Origin: an uncultured Bacteroidales bacterium
GTDB lineage: Bacteria > Bacteroidota > Bacteroidia > Bacteroidales > Bacteroidaceae
Assembly: GCA_902788275.1 (NCBI GenBank)
Contig: CADAJV010000001.1
Location: 61,465 to 125,464 of the forward strand
Reading direction: 5' to 3'
DNA length: 64,000 bases
This document shows, in pieces, positions 27,815 to 38,000 of this stretch (position 1 is its first letter; each line of letters begins with the position of its first letter). The position numbers and the translations under genes were made by a program. A model generated the notes under the pieces. That model saw nothing but the letters and a program-made list of their open reading frames with translations, had not been told where the DNA came from and did not search any database.

Positions 27815-29155
27815 ATGATAAGACACATTAAACTTAAGAAAGGTCTTGACCTGCGCCTCAAGGGACAGGCTGCACTCAGTTTTAGCACGCTACCCGTGGA
27901 GGGCACCTACTCCGTGATGCCTGACGACTTCTATGGTTTTAAGCCTCGCCCCGTGGTGAAAGAAGGCGACAGCATAAAGGCCGGCGAGCCCTTGTTTGTG
28001 AGCAAAGACTGTCCCGAGCTGAAGGTGGTTTCGCCCGTAAGCGGCCATGTGAGCGCCATAGTGCGCGGCGAACGCCGAAGGCTACTGTCCATCAACGTGG
28101 AGGCCAGTGCACAGCAAGAGCATAAATCATTTAGCTGCAGCGCTGCCACGGCTGATGATATCAAGTCGCTGCTATTGGAGGCTGGCCTGTTTGCGTTTAT
28201 CAGACAGAGGCCCTTTGACATCGTGGCCAATCCGCAGGACACCCCCAAGGGCATCTTTGTGACCGCATTCAGCAAGATGCCGCTGGCGCAGGATTTCTCT
28301 TTTGCTCTTAAAAGCGAGGAGGAGCACCTGAAGGCAGGCATCAAGGCCCTGTCCACCATTGCCAAAGTCAGTGTAGGCATATCACCCGAACAGGAAGAGA
28401 CCTTGGCTCCACTGCTGGACGATGCCGACGTCTATGTTATTAGCGGCCCCAACCCTGCCGGCAATGTAGGAGTGCTGATCAATCACACAGACCCCATCAA
28501 CAAGGGCGAGGTAGTATGGACACTCGGTGCCGAGGAGGTGCTTTTTATTGGTCGCCTGCTTAAAGAAGGCAAGGTTGACCTTACCCGCACCCTGGCTGTA
28601 GCCGGTGCCGAGGTTAAGAAGCCCGCATACGTCAAGACACTCATCGGTGCGCCCATATCTGCCCTGCTAAAGGACAACCTACACCGCACCGAGCACATTC
28701 GCATTATCAACGGCAATCCGCTGGTGGGCATCAAGACAGACATCAACGGTCATCTCTCAGCCCGCGCCACCGAGCTCACAGTGATACCCGAGGGTGACGA
28801 CCGCGATGAAATTCTCGGTTGGATTATGCCTCGCCTCAACGACTTCTCCACCAACCGCAGTTATTTCTCGTGGCTGCAGGGACGCAAGAAGATATATAAC
28901 CTCGACGCACGCATCAAGGGCGGCGAGCGCCATATCATTATGAGCGGTGAATATGACCGCTATCTGCCCATGGACATCTATGCAGGCTATCTTATTAAGG
29001 CTATCCTCACTGCCGACCTTGACCGCATGGAGGCACTGGGCATCTACGAGGTGGCTCCCGAGGACTTTGCCGTAGCTGAGTTTGCCGACTCCTCCAAGCT
29101 GGAACTGCAGCGCATTGTACGCCAGGGATTGGATCTGCTCCGCAAGGAAGGATAA
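27815..29155 (+). CDS. nqrA: Na+-translocating NADH:quinone reductase subunit A
   Basis: First gene of nqrABCDEF, a membrane complex that oxidises NADH, reduces quinone and pumps sodium. From the ATG at 27815 the protein has 446 residues and starts MIRHIKLKKGLDLRLKG, the exact NqrA-type N-terminus. Other family stretches are DDFYGFKPRPVVKEGDSIKAG and EYDRYLPMDIYAGYLIKAI. RnfC, the paralogue, was excluded because no 4Fe-4S cysteine motifs are present and the operon order is that of Nqr. Confidence 0.95.
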   Translation: MIRHIKLKKGLDLRLKGQAALSFSTLPVEGTYSVMPDDFYGFKPRPVVKEGDSIKAGEPLFVSKDCPELKVVSPVSGHVSAIVRGERRRLLSINVEASAQQEHKSFSCSAATADDIKSLLLEAGLFAFIRQRPFDIVANPQDTPKGIFVTAFSKMPLAQDFSFALKSEEEHLKAGIKALSTIAKVSVGISPEQEETLAPLLDDADVYVISGPNPAGNVGVLINHTDPINKGEVVWTLGAEEVLFIGRLLKEGKVDLTRTLAVAGAEVKKPAYVKTLIGAPISALLKDNLHRTEHIRIINGNPLVGIKTDINGHLSARATELTVIPEGDDRDEILGWIMPRLNDFSTNRSYFSWLQGRKKIYNLDARIKGGERHIIMSGEYDRYLPMDIYAGYLIKAILTADLDRMEALGIYEVAPEDFAVAEFADSSKLELQRIVRQGLDLLRKEG

Positions 29156-29214
29156 GAAAATAATTCCTATAGTAACTGTAGTAGCTATAGCATCTATAAA
29201 TAAAACAAAATACA

Positions 29215-30372
29215 ATGAATTTCATAAAGAAGACATTCGATAAGGCACGGCCAGCATTCAACGAGGGCGGCAAGCTGAAGAGTCTGCGCTCTGTGTTTGA
29301 GGGATTTGAATCCTTCCTTCTTGTGCCCAACGCCACCAGCCAAAGTGGAGTCAGCATACACGATGCCATCGACTCCAAACGCATAATGTCGATGGTAGTG
29401 ATAGCACTGATGCCCGCTATGCTCTTTGGCATGTACAACATCGGTTACCAACATTATATGGCTGCAGGCCTGCAAGGAGGACTGATGGAAATGTTTTCCT
29501 ACGGCCTGCTGGCCCTGCTGCCCAAGATTGTAGTAAGCTACGTAGTGGGCCTCGGCATTGAGTTTGTAGTTGCACAGTATAAGCACGAAGAAATTCAGGA
29601 GGGATACCTTGTTACGGGTCTTATCGTTCCGCTGATTCTGCCCATCAACTGTCCGTTGTGGATGATGGCTGTGGCCATTGCCTTTGCGGTCATCTTTGCC
29701 AAAGAAATATTTGGCGGCACGGGTATGAACATATTTAATGTGGCGCTCATAGCAAGGGCTTTCCTGTTCTTTTCCTACAGCAGCAAGATGACTGGTGACG
29801 ATGTCTGGGTAGCCAAGGAATCTATTCTGGGACTTGGCAAGGATTTGCCCGACTCCTTTACCTGCGCCACACCGCTGGCCGAGGTAGGTAGCGGCAATGT
29901 GACGGCCAGTCTCAACGACATAATTGTAGGCCTCATTCCCGGTTCGGTGGGCGAGACCAGCGTTGTGGCCATTGCCCTGGGTGCCGTACTGCTGCTGTGG
30001 ACTGGCATTGCCAGTTGGAAGACAATGCTCAGCGTCTTTGTGGGCGGCGGCCTGACTGCAGCCCTCTTCCACGCCACTGGCAGCACACCCCTTGAGTGGT
30101 ACGAGCACCTTGTGCTCGGCGGATTCTGTTTCGGCGCAGTATTTATGGCTACCGACCCGGTAACCTCAGCCCGCACCGAAGGAGGCAAGTATATCTACGG
30201 ACTGCTCATCGGTGTGATTGCCGTGCTGGTACGCGTACTCAACCCGGGCTATCCCGAGGGCATGATGCTCGCCATCCTGTTTATGAACCTCTTTGCTCCG
30301 CTCATAGACTACTGCTTCGTGCAGCGCAACATCAGCCACCGCACGAAAAGGGCAAAGGCCAATAACCGTTAG
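29215..30372 (+). CDS. nqrB: Na+-translocating NADH:quinone reductase subunit B
   Basis: A 385-residue membrane subunit with about ten helices. The segment DSFTCATPLAEV holds the threonine expected to carry a phosphodiester-bound FMN (F-S/T-x-A-T-P-L pattern). It also contains FGGTGMNIFNVALIARAFLFF and DPVTSARTEGGKYIYG. It lies 59 bp downstream of nqrA. Confidence 0.95.
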   Translation: MNFIKKTFDKARPAFNEGGKLKSLRSVFEGFESFLLVPNATSQSGVSIHDAIDSKRIMSMVVIALMPAMLFGMYNIGYQHYMAAGLQGGLMEMFSYGLLALLPKIVVSYVVGLGIEFVVAQYKHEEIQEGYLVTGLIVPLILPINCPLWMMAVAIAFAVIFAKEIFGGTGMNIFNVALIARAFLFFSYSSKMTGDDVWVAKESILGLGKDLPDSFTCATPLAEVGSGNVTASLNDIIVGLIPGSVGETSVVAIALGAVLLLWTGIASWKTMLSVFVGGGLTAALFHATGSTPLEWYEHLVLGGFCFGAVFMATDPVTSARTEGGKYIYGLLIGVIAVLVRVLNPGYPEGMMLAILFMNLFAPLIDYCFVQRNISHRTKRAKANNR

Positions 30373-30428
30373 TTATTTGAGATTTAATCCAAGTCAGGAG
30401 GCAAATAACTAGATAACAACATATAATC

Positions 30429-31070
30429 ATGAGTAAGAAACTAAATACCAATTCCAACCTGTATATCATCATCTACGCTGCAGTGATGGTGGTGATTGTG
30501 GCGTTTCTGCTTGCCTTCGTAAGCAAAGCCCTTCAGCAGAAGAGCGATGCTAACGTGGCCATCGACAAGAAGTCCCAGATACTGGCTGCACTCTGCATAC
30601 GCTCGCTTGACAAAAGTATGGTGGAAGCCAAGTATGCCGAGGTGGTGAAAGAAGAAAAAGACATGGATGGCGACCATCCCCTGTATATCTGCGAGGTGGA
30701 CGGTCAGACCAAATACGTCGTGCCCGTCAAGGGCATGGGCCTTTGGGGCGGCCTCTGGGGCTACATTGGCATCAATGATGACGGCTGCACCGTATATGGT
30801 GCCTACTTCTCCCATGAGAGCGAGACAGCAGGCCTTGGTGCGCTGATAGCCGAGCTGCCTTTCCAGGAGCAATTTAAGGGCAAGAAGATTTTTGATTCCA
30901 ACGGCAATGTGGTCCTGTCTGTAATAAAGGTTGGCAAGAAAATTGACGGACTCGACGCCAGCAGCCGCTGCGATGCCCTAACAGGTGCCACCCTCACCTC
31001 CGATGGCGTTGACCAGATGCTTAAATCTTGCCTTGCCAAATACAAGGACATTCTCAACAATAACCAATAA
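30429..31070 (+). CDS. nqrC: Na+-translocating NADH:quinone reductase subunit C
   Basis: A 213-residue subunit with one N-terminal helix (LYIIIYAAVMVVIVAFLLAF) and a periplasmic FMN domain. The flavinylation motif appears as ALTGATLTSDGV near the C-terminus, with the acceptor threonine in GAT. GLWGGLWGYI is another family stretch. This covalent FMN needs a flavin transferase, which is not encoded in the window. Confidence 0.95.
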   Translation: MSKKLNTNSNLYIIIYAAVMVVIVAFLLAFVSKALQQKSDANVAIDKKSQILAALCIRSLDKSMVEAKYAEVVKEEKDMDGDHPLYICEVDGQTKYVVPVKGMGLWGGLWGYIGINDDGCTVYGAYFSHESETAGLGALIAELPFQEQFKGKKIFDSNGNVVLSVIKVGKKIDGLDASSRCDALTGATLTSDGVDQMLKSCLAKYKDILNNNQ

Positions 31071-31083
31071 CCGTTAAACAATA

Positions 31084-31713
31084 ATGGCTTTTCTATCCAA
31101 ACAGAACAGGGAGGCTCTGGTGGAGCCCCTCAACAGAAATAACCCCATAGTGGCGCAAGTGCTTGGCATCTGCTCTGCCTTGGCTGTCACTGCGCAGCTC
31201 AAGCCTGCCATAGTGATGGGCCTGTCAGTAACGGTCATCACAGCCATGGCCAATGTGGTCATATCGCTGCTGCGCAACACCATCCCCAACCGCATACGAA
31301 TCATTGTGCAACTGGTGGTGGTAGCAGCACTAGTAACCATCGTTAGTATGATTCTTAAGGCTTTCCTCTATGACGTGAGCGTGCAGCTATCCGTCTATGT
31401 GGGACTTATCATTACCAACTGCATTCTGATGGGACGTCTTGAGGCTTTCGCCATGCAGCAAAAGGTACTCCCCTCGTTGCTTGACGGAATCGGCAATGGT
31501 CTCGGCTACGCCTGGATACTGGTGGTGGTGGCCTTCTTCCGCGAGCTGCTGGGCAACGGCACTCTGCTGGGCTACACCGTAATACCGCAAGGCGCTTACG
31601 ACATGGGCTACATGAACAACGGTATGATGACCATGCCCGCCATGGCTCTGATCATTGTTGGCTGCGTCATCTGGGCCAACAACGCACTCAACAACCGGAA
31701 GAAAAACTCCTGA
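31084..31713 (+). CDS. nqrD: Na+-translocating NADH:quinone reductase subunit D
   Basis: A 209-residue, six-helix subunit. The pattern LNRNNPIVAQVLGICSALAVT and VGLIITNCILMGRLEAFAM matches NqrD; the conserved cysteines near the membrane centre are those proposed to hold an iron centre with NqrE. Confidence 0.95.
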   Translation: MAFLSKQNREALVEPLNRNNPIVAQVLGICSALAVTAQLKPAIVMGLSVTVITAMANVVISLLRNTIPNRIRIIVQLVVVAALVTIVSMILKAFLYDVSVQLSVYVGLIITNCILMGRLEAFAMQQKVLPSLLDGIGNGLGYAWILVVVAFFRELLGNGTLLGYTVIPQGAYDMGYMNNGMMTMPAMALIIVGCVIWANNALNNRKKNS

Positions 31714-31773
31714 CATGAAACCAATAAGATATTGACAGGACATTAGTCGTACGTTACCCTTAAACATAAAAAG

Positions 31774-32397
31774 ATGGAACACTTCATAAGTCTATTCACC
31801 CGCTCCATATTTGTGGACAACATGATATTCGCATTCTTCCTCGGCATGTGCTCCTATCTGGCCGTGAGCAAGAGTGTCAAGACCGCCTTTGGCCTCGGCA
31901 TTGCCGTTACCTTTGTACTATTGGTTACAGTGCCCGTTGACTGGTTGCTCCAGACCAAGGTGCTGTCTGAAGACGGCCTGCTGAGCATCGACCTGAGCTA
32001 TCTGTCGTTTATCCTGTTTATTGCCGTTATTGCCGGAATTGTACAGCTGGTGGAGATGGTGGTTGAGCGCTTCAGTCCCTCACTCTATGCGGCCCTGGGC
32101 ATCTTTCTGCCCCTCATAGCAGTAAACTGCGCCATCATGGGTGCCAGCCTGTTTATGCAGCAGCGCATCAACCTTGACCCCGCCAGCACACAGTATATTG
32201 GTGGCATCGGCGACTGCATAGCCTACGCCCTTGGCAGCGGCATTGGCTGGCTGCTGGCCATCGTAAGCCTGGCAGCCATCCGCGAGAAGATGGCCTACAC
32301 CGATGTGCCCAAAAATCTGCGTGGCCTCGGCATCACATTTATCACCGTGGGCCTGATGGCAATGGCCTTTATGTGTTTCAGTGGAATGAAAATCTGA
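31774..32397 (+). CDS. nqrE: Na+-translocating NADH:quinone reductase subunit E
   Basis: A 207-residue, six-helix subunit. The start [33 protein letters not shown] and the later [18 protein letters not shown] are diagnostic. NqrE is inverted in topology relative to NqrD. Confidence 0.95.
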   Translation: MEHFISLFTRSIFVDNMIFAFFLGMCSYLAVSKSVKTAFGLGIAVTFVLLVTVPVDWLLQTKVLSEDGLLSIDLSYLSFILFIAVIAGIVQLVEMVVERFSPSLYAALGIFLPLIAVNCAIMGASLFMQQRINLDPASTQYIGGIGDCIAYALGSGIGWLLAIVSLAAIREKMAYTDVPKNLRGLGITFITVGLMAMAFMCFSGMKI

Positions 32398-32443
32398 CAC
32401 CCACTCTTCAATCCTGCAATCCCTAAACTCTTCAATTCTATAA

Positions 32444-33715
32444 ATGGACATACATTTCATTCTCGCCAGCATTGGCGTTTTCTTAGCGATAATCATACTG
32501 CTTGTTATCGTACTACTCATAGCGAAGAAATATCTCTCCCCCAGCGGCAATGTCAGCATTACCATCAATAACAAGGACACACTCTCCGTACCGCAGGGGG
32601 GTACCTTGCTGTCCACCCTTGCCGAGAGTGGCGTATATCTGCCCTCTGCCTGTGGCGGCAAGGGCAGCTGCGGCCAGTGCAAATGTCAGGTCGTAGAGGG
32701 CGGCGGCGAGATTCTCGACTCTGAGAAGGGCCAGTTCACCCGCAAGCAGATTAAGGACCACTGGCGCCTGGGCTGTCAGTGCAAGGTGAAGGGCGACCTC
32801 AAAATCAAGGTGCCTGAGAGCGTGCTCGGCGTTAAGGAATACGAGTGCACCGTGGTGAGCAACAAGAATGTGGCCACATTTATCAAGGAGTTTATCGTGG
32901 CCCTACCCGAGGGTGCCCACATGGACTTCGTGCCCGGCTCCTATGCCCAGATACGCATTCCCAAGTTTGAGATGGACTATGACAAAGACATCGACAAGGA
33001 CTCCATCGGACAGGAGTATCTGCCTTCATGGGAAAAATTCGGGCTCTTCAGCCTCAAGTGCCGCAACACCGAGCCCACCATCCGCGCCTACTCCATGGCC
33101 AACTACCCCGCCGAGGGTGATCGCTTCATGCTGACCGTGCGCATAGCCACACCGCCCATGAAGCCAAAGCCAGAGGTAGGGTTCCAGAACGTGATGCCCG
33201 GCATAGCCTCCAGTTACATTTTCACTCTCAAGCCTGGCGACAAGGTGCTAATGAGCGGCCCCTACGGCGACTTCCATCCCATTTTCGACTCCAAGAAAGA
33301 AATGATTTGGGTTGGCGGTGGTGCTGGTATGGCTCCGCTCCGTGCCCAGATCATGCACATGACCAAGACCCTCCACACCACCGATCGCGAGATGCACTAT
33401 TTCTATGGTGCCCGCGCTCTCAACGAGGTGTTCTACCTTGACGATTTCCACCAGCTGGAGAAAGAGTTCCCCAACTTCCACTTCCATCTGGCTCTTGACC
33501 GTCCCGATCCCGCTGCTGATGCTGCCGGCGTGGCCTACACCGCGGGATTTGTTCACCAGGTGATGTATGAAACATACCTCAAGGACCACGAGGCTCCCGA
33601 AGACATTGAATATTATATGTGTGGCCCCGGCCCGATGAGCAAGGCTGTGGTAGGCATGCTCACCGACCTCGGCGTAGAGCCCGAGAGCATTATGTATGAC
33701 GACTTCGGAGGATAA
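32444..33715 (+). CDS. nqrF: Na+-translocating NADH:quinone reductase subunit F
   Basis: The NADH-oxidising subunit, 423 residues. An N-terminal helix is followed by a plant-type 2Fe-2S domain (CGGKGSCGQCKC with the fourth cysteine in LGCQC), an FAD-binding part (RAYSMANYP) and an NADH-binding part (WVGGGAGMAPLRAQI, YMCGPGPMSKAV). The stop codon overlaps the start of the next gene by 20 bp. Confidence 0.96.
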   Translation: MDIHFILASIGVFLAIIILLVIVLLIAKKYLSPSGNVSITINNKDTLSVPQGGTLLSTLAESGVYLPSACGGKGSCGQCKCQVVEGGGEILDSEKGQFTRKQIKDHWRLGCQCKVKGDLKIKVPESVLGVKEYECTVVSNKNVATFIKEFIVALPEGAHMDFVPGSYAQIRIPKFEMDYDKDIDKDSIGQEYLPSWEKFGLFSLKCRNTEPTIRAYSMANYPAEGDRFMLTVRIATPPMKPKPEVGFQNVMPGIASSYIFTLKPGDKVLMSGPYGDFHPIFDSKKEMIWVGGGAGMAPLRAQIMHMTKTLHTTDREMHYFYGARALNEVFYLDDFHQLEKEFPNFHFHLALDRPDPAADAAGVAYTAGFVHQVMYETYLKDHEAPEDIEYYMCGPGPMSKAVVGMLTDLGVEPESIMYDDFGG

Positions 33716-34880
33716 GCTGTGGACGTCTGATTACATCAAGGTATGGGCGGCAAACTTCATGATATTCTTTTCTTTCATGATAGTGATGCCGCTGTTGCCG
33801 CTATACCTCAGCGAGGAGTTTGGCACCGACAGGCACACCATAGGCATAGTGCTGAGCGGATACACCATCACTGCCCTGCTCGTTCGTCCGTTCAGCGGCT
33901 ATCTTGTTGACACCCTGCCGCGCAGGGTGGTACTCCTGACCAGCTATTTTCTTTTCTTCTTCCTTTTTGCCGGCTACATCGTGGCCACATCGCTGACTCT
34001 CTTTGCCATCGTGCGCACCCTCCACGGTGCTCCAATGGGCACCGTCACAGTAGCCAACTCCACGGTAGCCATTGATGTGTTGCCCTCATCGCGCAGAGCC
34101 GAAGGCATAGGCTATTATGGGCTTAGCAACAATCTGGCCACAGCCATAGCCCCCACCGTAGGACTACTAATATATCAGCATCTGCACTCCTACAACCTCA
34201 TCTTCACCGTTGCCCTCATAGCCTCTGGCGCCGGCCTGCTTATAAACAGCACCGTCAAGATGAAGCCGCGCCCCGCCATCACTGGCAAGCAGCCACTCTC
34301 GCTCGACCGTTTTCTGCTGCTCAAGGGATGGAGCGAGGGCGTCACGCTGGCATGCCTTGCCTTTAGCTACGGAGTGCTTTCAACCTACCTCGCCATCTAC
34401 GGCAAGGAGGAACTGGGCGTCACCGAGGGCACAGGCCTCTTCTTCGCCATTCTCTGCATAGGCCTAATGACCAGCCGTCTCATTGGCGTACGCACCTTGA
34501 GGCGGGGCCGCATCTTGTGGAACTGCACCATAGGCATGACTATCTCCGTCTTCGGATATCTGCTCTTTGCCGCCCTGCCCACAAGCCTCGGCTACTATGG
34601 TGCAGCCCTCATCATCGGCCTCGGCAACGGCCATATGTTTCCTGCCATGCAGAATATGTTCATCAACCTCGCCCCTGCCTCCCAGCGCGGCACGGCCAAC
34701 TCCACCCTGCTCACAGCATGGGATGTAGGCATCGGCCTCGGCATCCTGTTCGGCGGAGTAACTGCGCAGTGGAAAGGATATCATAGTGCCTTCTGGCTGG
34801 CATGGATAGTCAATGCAGCAGGCGTAGCCTTCTTCTATCTTTATGCTGCGGCCCATTACCGTCGCAACAAACTTGCATAA
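33696..34880 (+). CDS. MFS transporter
   Basis: A 394-residue protein with about twelve membrane helices. The loop motif between helices 2 and 3 reads FSGYLVDTLPRRVVLL, close to the MFS motif A. SSRRAEGIGYYGLSNNLATAIAPTVG is reminiscent of drug/arabinose efflux members, but the substrate is unknown. The ATG at 33696 lies inside nqrF in another frame, so this gene may be expressed as the seventh member of the nqr operon. Confidence 0.85.
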   Translation: MTTSEDKLWTSDYIKVWAANFMIFFSFMIVMPLLPLYLSEEFGTDRHTIGIVLSGYTITALLVRPFSGYLVDTLPRRVVLLTSYFLFFFLFAGYIVATSLTLFAIVRTLHGAPMGTVTVANSTVAIDVLPSSRRAEGIGYYGLSNNLATAIAPTVGLLIYQHLHSYNLIFTVALIASGAGLLINSTVKMKPRPAITGKQPLSLDRFLLLKGWSEGVTLACLAFSYGVLSTYLAIYGKEELGVTEGTGLFFAILCIGLMTSRLIGVRTLRRGRILWNCTIGMTISVFGYLLFAALPTSLGYYGAALIIGLGNGHMFPAMQNMFINLAPASQRGTANSTLLTAWDVGIGLGILFGGVTAQWKGYHSAFWLAWIVNAAGVAFFYLYAAAHYRRNKLA

Positions 34881-34969
34881 ACAATGCATATTCCTGCATA
34901 AAAGCATAGCTTTTATCCACTTTTATTCTTTTTTAGGTAATATTGCGCACCGATTTCAGAATATTGCGC

Positions 34970-34977
34970 TATATTTG
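34970..34977 (+). promoter_or_regulatory. -7 promoter element of the DUF3472 protein gene
   Basis: TATATTTG fits TAnnTTTG and lies 69 bp before the ATG at 35046. No convincing -33 box was found. Confidence 0.4.
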
Positions 34978-35045
34978 CACGATAGTATAAAGTCGCCCGG
35001 CAAGCGACAACTCATTATTTTGCAATAAACAAAACAAACATAACT

Positions 35046-38000
35046 ATGAAGAAAGCATTATTTTATTTAACAGCCATCATGACAATGGCCTTCATGGCAG
35101 ACACAGCCTCCGCCCAGAAATGGCAAGCCAAAATCGACACCCTTTGGGCTAGCCACCGCTATGAACAGGTAGGCGATAAGTACACCCTGAGCAACTCCAA
35201 CTATACCGCCATGAAGGGGTGGTCCGAAAACGGAGCCACCATCGTCTATTACTGGCGCATTGCCCCGGGCCACATTAGGGCAGACCTTGTCTATACGCCC
35301 AACTATATGCGCCGTCCCGTATTCGGCATCAAGGTCATCCGCGTCAACACCGGCGAGCTGATGTATGAAGGCACCATCGCCACCACATCATACAAGAAAG
35401 AGCAAACCACCATTGAGGCCATTAGCGACATCAACATACCTGCCGACGAATACTACCGCATAGAATTTACGGTAAACAACCCGTCATATGTCAACTATAT
35501 CTACTACTTCCTGGTGCAGCGCGAGAATGCACTGCCCGTGGCCACCATGTCTAACATGGGCGGCACCGGCAGTCACCTCTTCGACTTCGGCACCACCGAC
35601 CCGCTGGCCCCGGCCGGCAGTGCCTACGACTGGGCATACGTAGAGGGCATGGTGCTCAGCGAGCACCAGCACCCCTGCGACTACTTCATGACCATCGGCG
35701 CCCTTAACAGCTACATGGGATTCCAGACCAACGGACGAGTCAACAACGGCACCGACTTCAACAGGCGCGTGCTCTTCTCCGTCTGGGACAACGGCAACAC
35801 CGACGAAGACCCCGACCTGCCCGAGTATATGCAGGCCGAGGTGTTTGACTACAACCATGAGGGCGTTTCCGGACACGGAGGCGGCGAAGGCTCAACAGGC
35901 TCCGTGATGTTTATGGACAAGACCTGGTACTGGCAGCCCGACCACTGGGTGCAGTTCCTGCTCAATGTACGTCCCGAAAATGTTCGCATAGCCATGAAGG
36001 ACAGGCATGGCAATGACTCCATTGCCGAAGCCGAGAACACAGTGATGACCGCATGGTACAAGATGGACAACTGGCCCGACTGGCAGTACATGGCCTCCAT
36101 CCGTGCCGCATTCCTCAATCAGCTCATCGGCGGATGGTATAGTTTCATCGAGAACTTCGGCGGCAATGAAGGATGGGGCAAGCACCGCGTCAACTACCGC
36201 CACGCCTTCATGCGCTCGGCAGCCAGCGGCGAGTGGTATAATCGCAACTACGTCAACTTCTTCCCGTGCTACACCACAGAGCGGCCCAAATCCGAGGCAT
36301 CCCATGGAGCATCCGGCACAATGGACAACACCTTCTTCCTCGAATATGGCGGCTACAATGTCCACTACGACAGTGCCCACTACACCTCGCTCCTCGACGA
36401 CAAGACCTGCGTTGACACTATCAACCTCGACCGCCTCAACGACCGCATAGACCAGGCCCTCAAGCTCTCCAACCGCTATTATGTCAACCAGAACATCAAC
36501 AAGGCATGCCCCATCTATCCCAAGAGCGACTGGACAGTTTCCTCCAACGACGGCGTAAACCCCGCCCATGCCCTTGACAATAACATGCAGACCCATTGGT
36601 ATGCTGCCGGTGACGGCCCCCACACCATCAACTTTAGCGCCGCCGAAGAACATGTCATTACCTCCTTCATAGTCAAGTCCACTGCCAACAGGTGCCGACT
36701 GGTCGATGTCTATACCTCCGACAATGGTCAGGACTGGACCCTCGTGGCCGACAGCATCTATATGCACAACCACAACGACTGCGAGGTAAGCCTGCCACAC
36801 AGCATCAAGACCAAAAACATTCGCCTCGTCTTCTATGACCACGTTCATGGCAACTATGTAACCATGCACGACATAGTCTTCAAGGGCGCCTACGACCTTG
36901 ACGCCATCAAGCAGGTGGCCAAAGAGTATATTGACAACGAGAACGCCCTCAACTACTACGCCACCGCCGACCTGCAGGAAGTCAAGGCAGTCTATGCCGA
37001 TGGCACCTGCACCGATGCCGAGGCACTCAGCGTCGCACTCAAGCAGATGGCCATGAACGGCACACTGCTCAAGTATGGCAAGGCTGCCCAGAAAAACAAC
37101 GTAGCAGCCGACAATGCCTACCTCATCTGCGCCACCAACAATCGCGGCTACCTCTGTGCCACCCCCGACGACAAGCTGACCATCAAGGAGAGCACCGCTG
37201 ACGGAGCCCAGGTGGCCTACACCGATAAGGTCGATGTCACCAATCCCTACAACTCATGGCAGGTACTCTCCACCGAGCGCTATGCTGACATCTACTACCT
37301 CTATAACATAGGTGCCAAGAAATACCTCTCGTTCAAGAACGGCAACCCAACCCTCGTCGCTGAGCCCTATGCACTCGGCGTAAGCGGCACAGGCTCACGC
37401 CTCACCTTCAGTTGCACCGACACCCACGACCCTGCCAACGGCATGGCTCTCGTTTTCGACCCTGCCTCGGCAGTGCAACCCGTCACCGTCAATCAACGCA
37501 TCAAGGCCCAGAACTTCATACTCTACAACAACTACAATCTCCGGCCCGAGAACCACGCCACACTCGCACTTATTGAGCAGGCCACCACACAGCCACGCCT
37601 CGACGCCGCCGTTGAGCGCGCCGGCCGCATCCTCGCCCTGGAGGACGGCATAGTGGGCAGCCTGGCCGATCCCGCCGAGAAGCAAACCATCGCCGACCTA
37701 TATAATAACGGCAGCGTGGCCGCCACCAACCTCACAGCCCTGGAGGATGCCCTCAACAAAGCACAATACGTAAAGATTGACGCCCACCACACCTACCGCA
37801 TCATCGCCGATGACGGTGCCGACCAGCCCAACTGCATCACCGTCAACGCACCGTGGCTCAGCATGGCCGGCCTTGCCGACGATGCCAGCCAGATGTGGAC
37901 CATCACCCCCGACGCCTCAGGCTACCGCTTCTGCTCACAGCAGTATGGATTCGACATGCAGCCCATCGAGGGCTACGGCAACCTCCACCTCACCGCAGCC

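Noticed and set aside
27815-33715. Rnf electron-transport complex
   Set aside because: The first subunit lacks the 4Fe-4S cysteines of RnfC, the last has the 2Fe-2S/FAD/NADH architecture of NqrF, and the gene order is nqrABCDEF.
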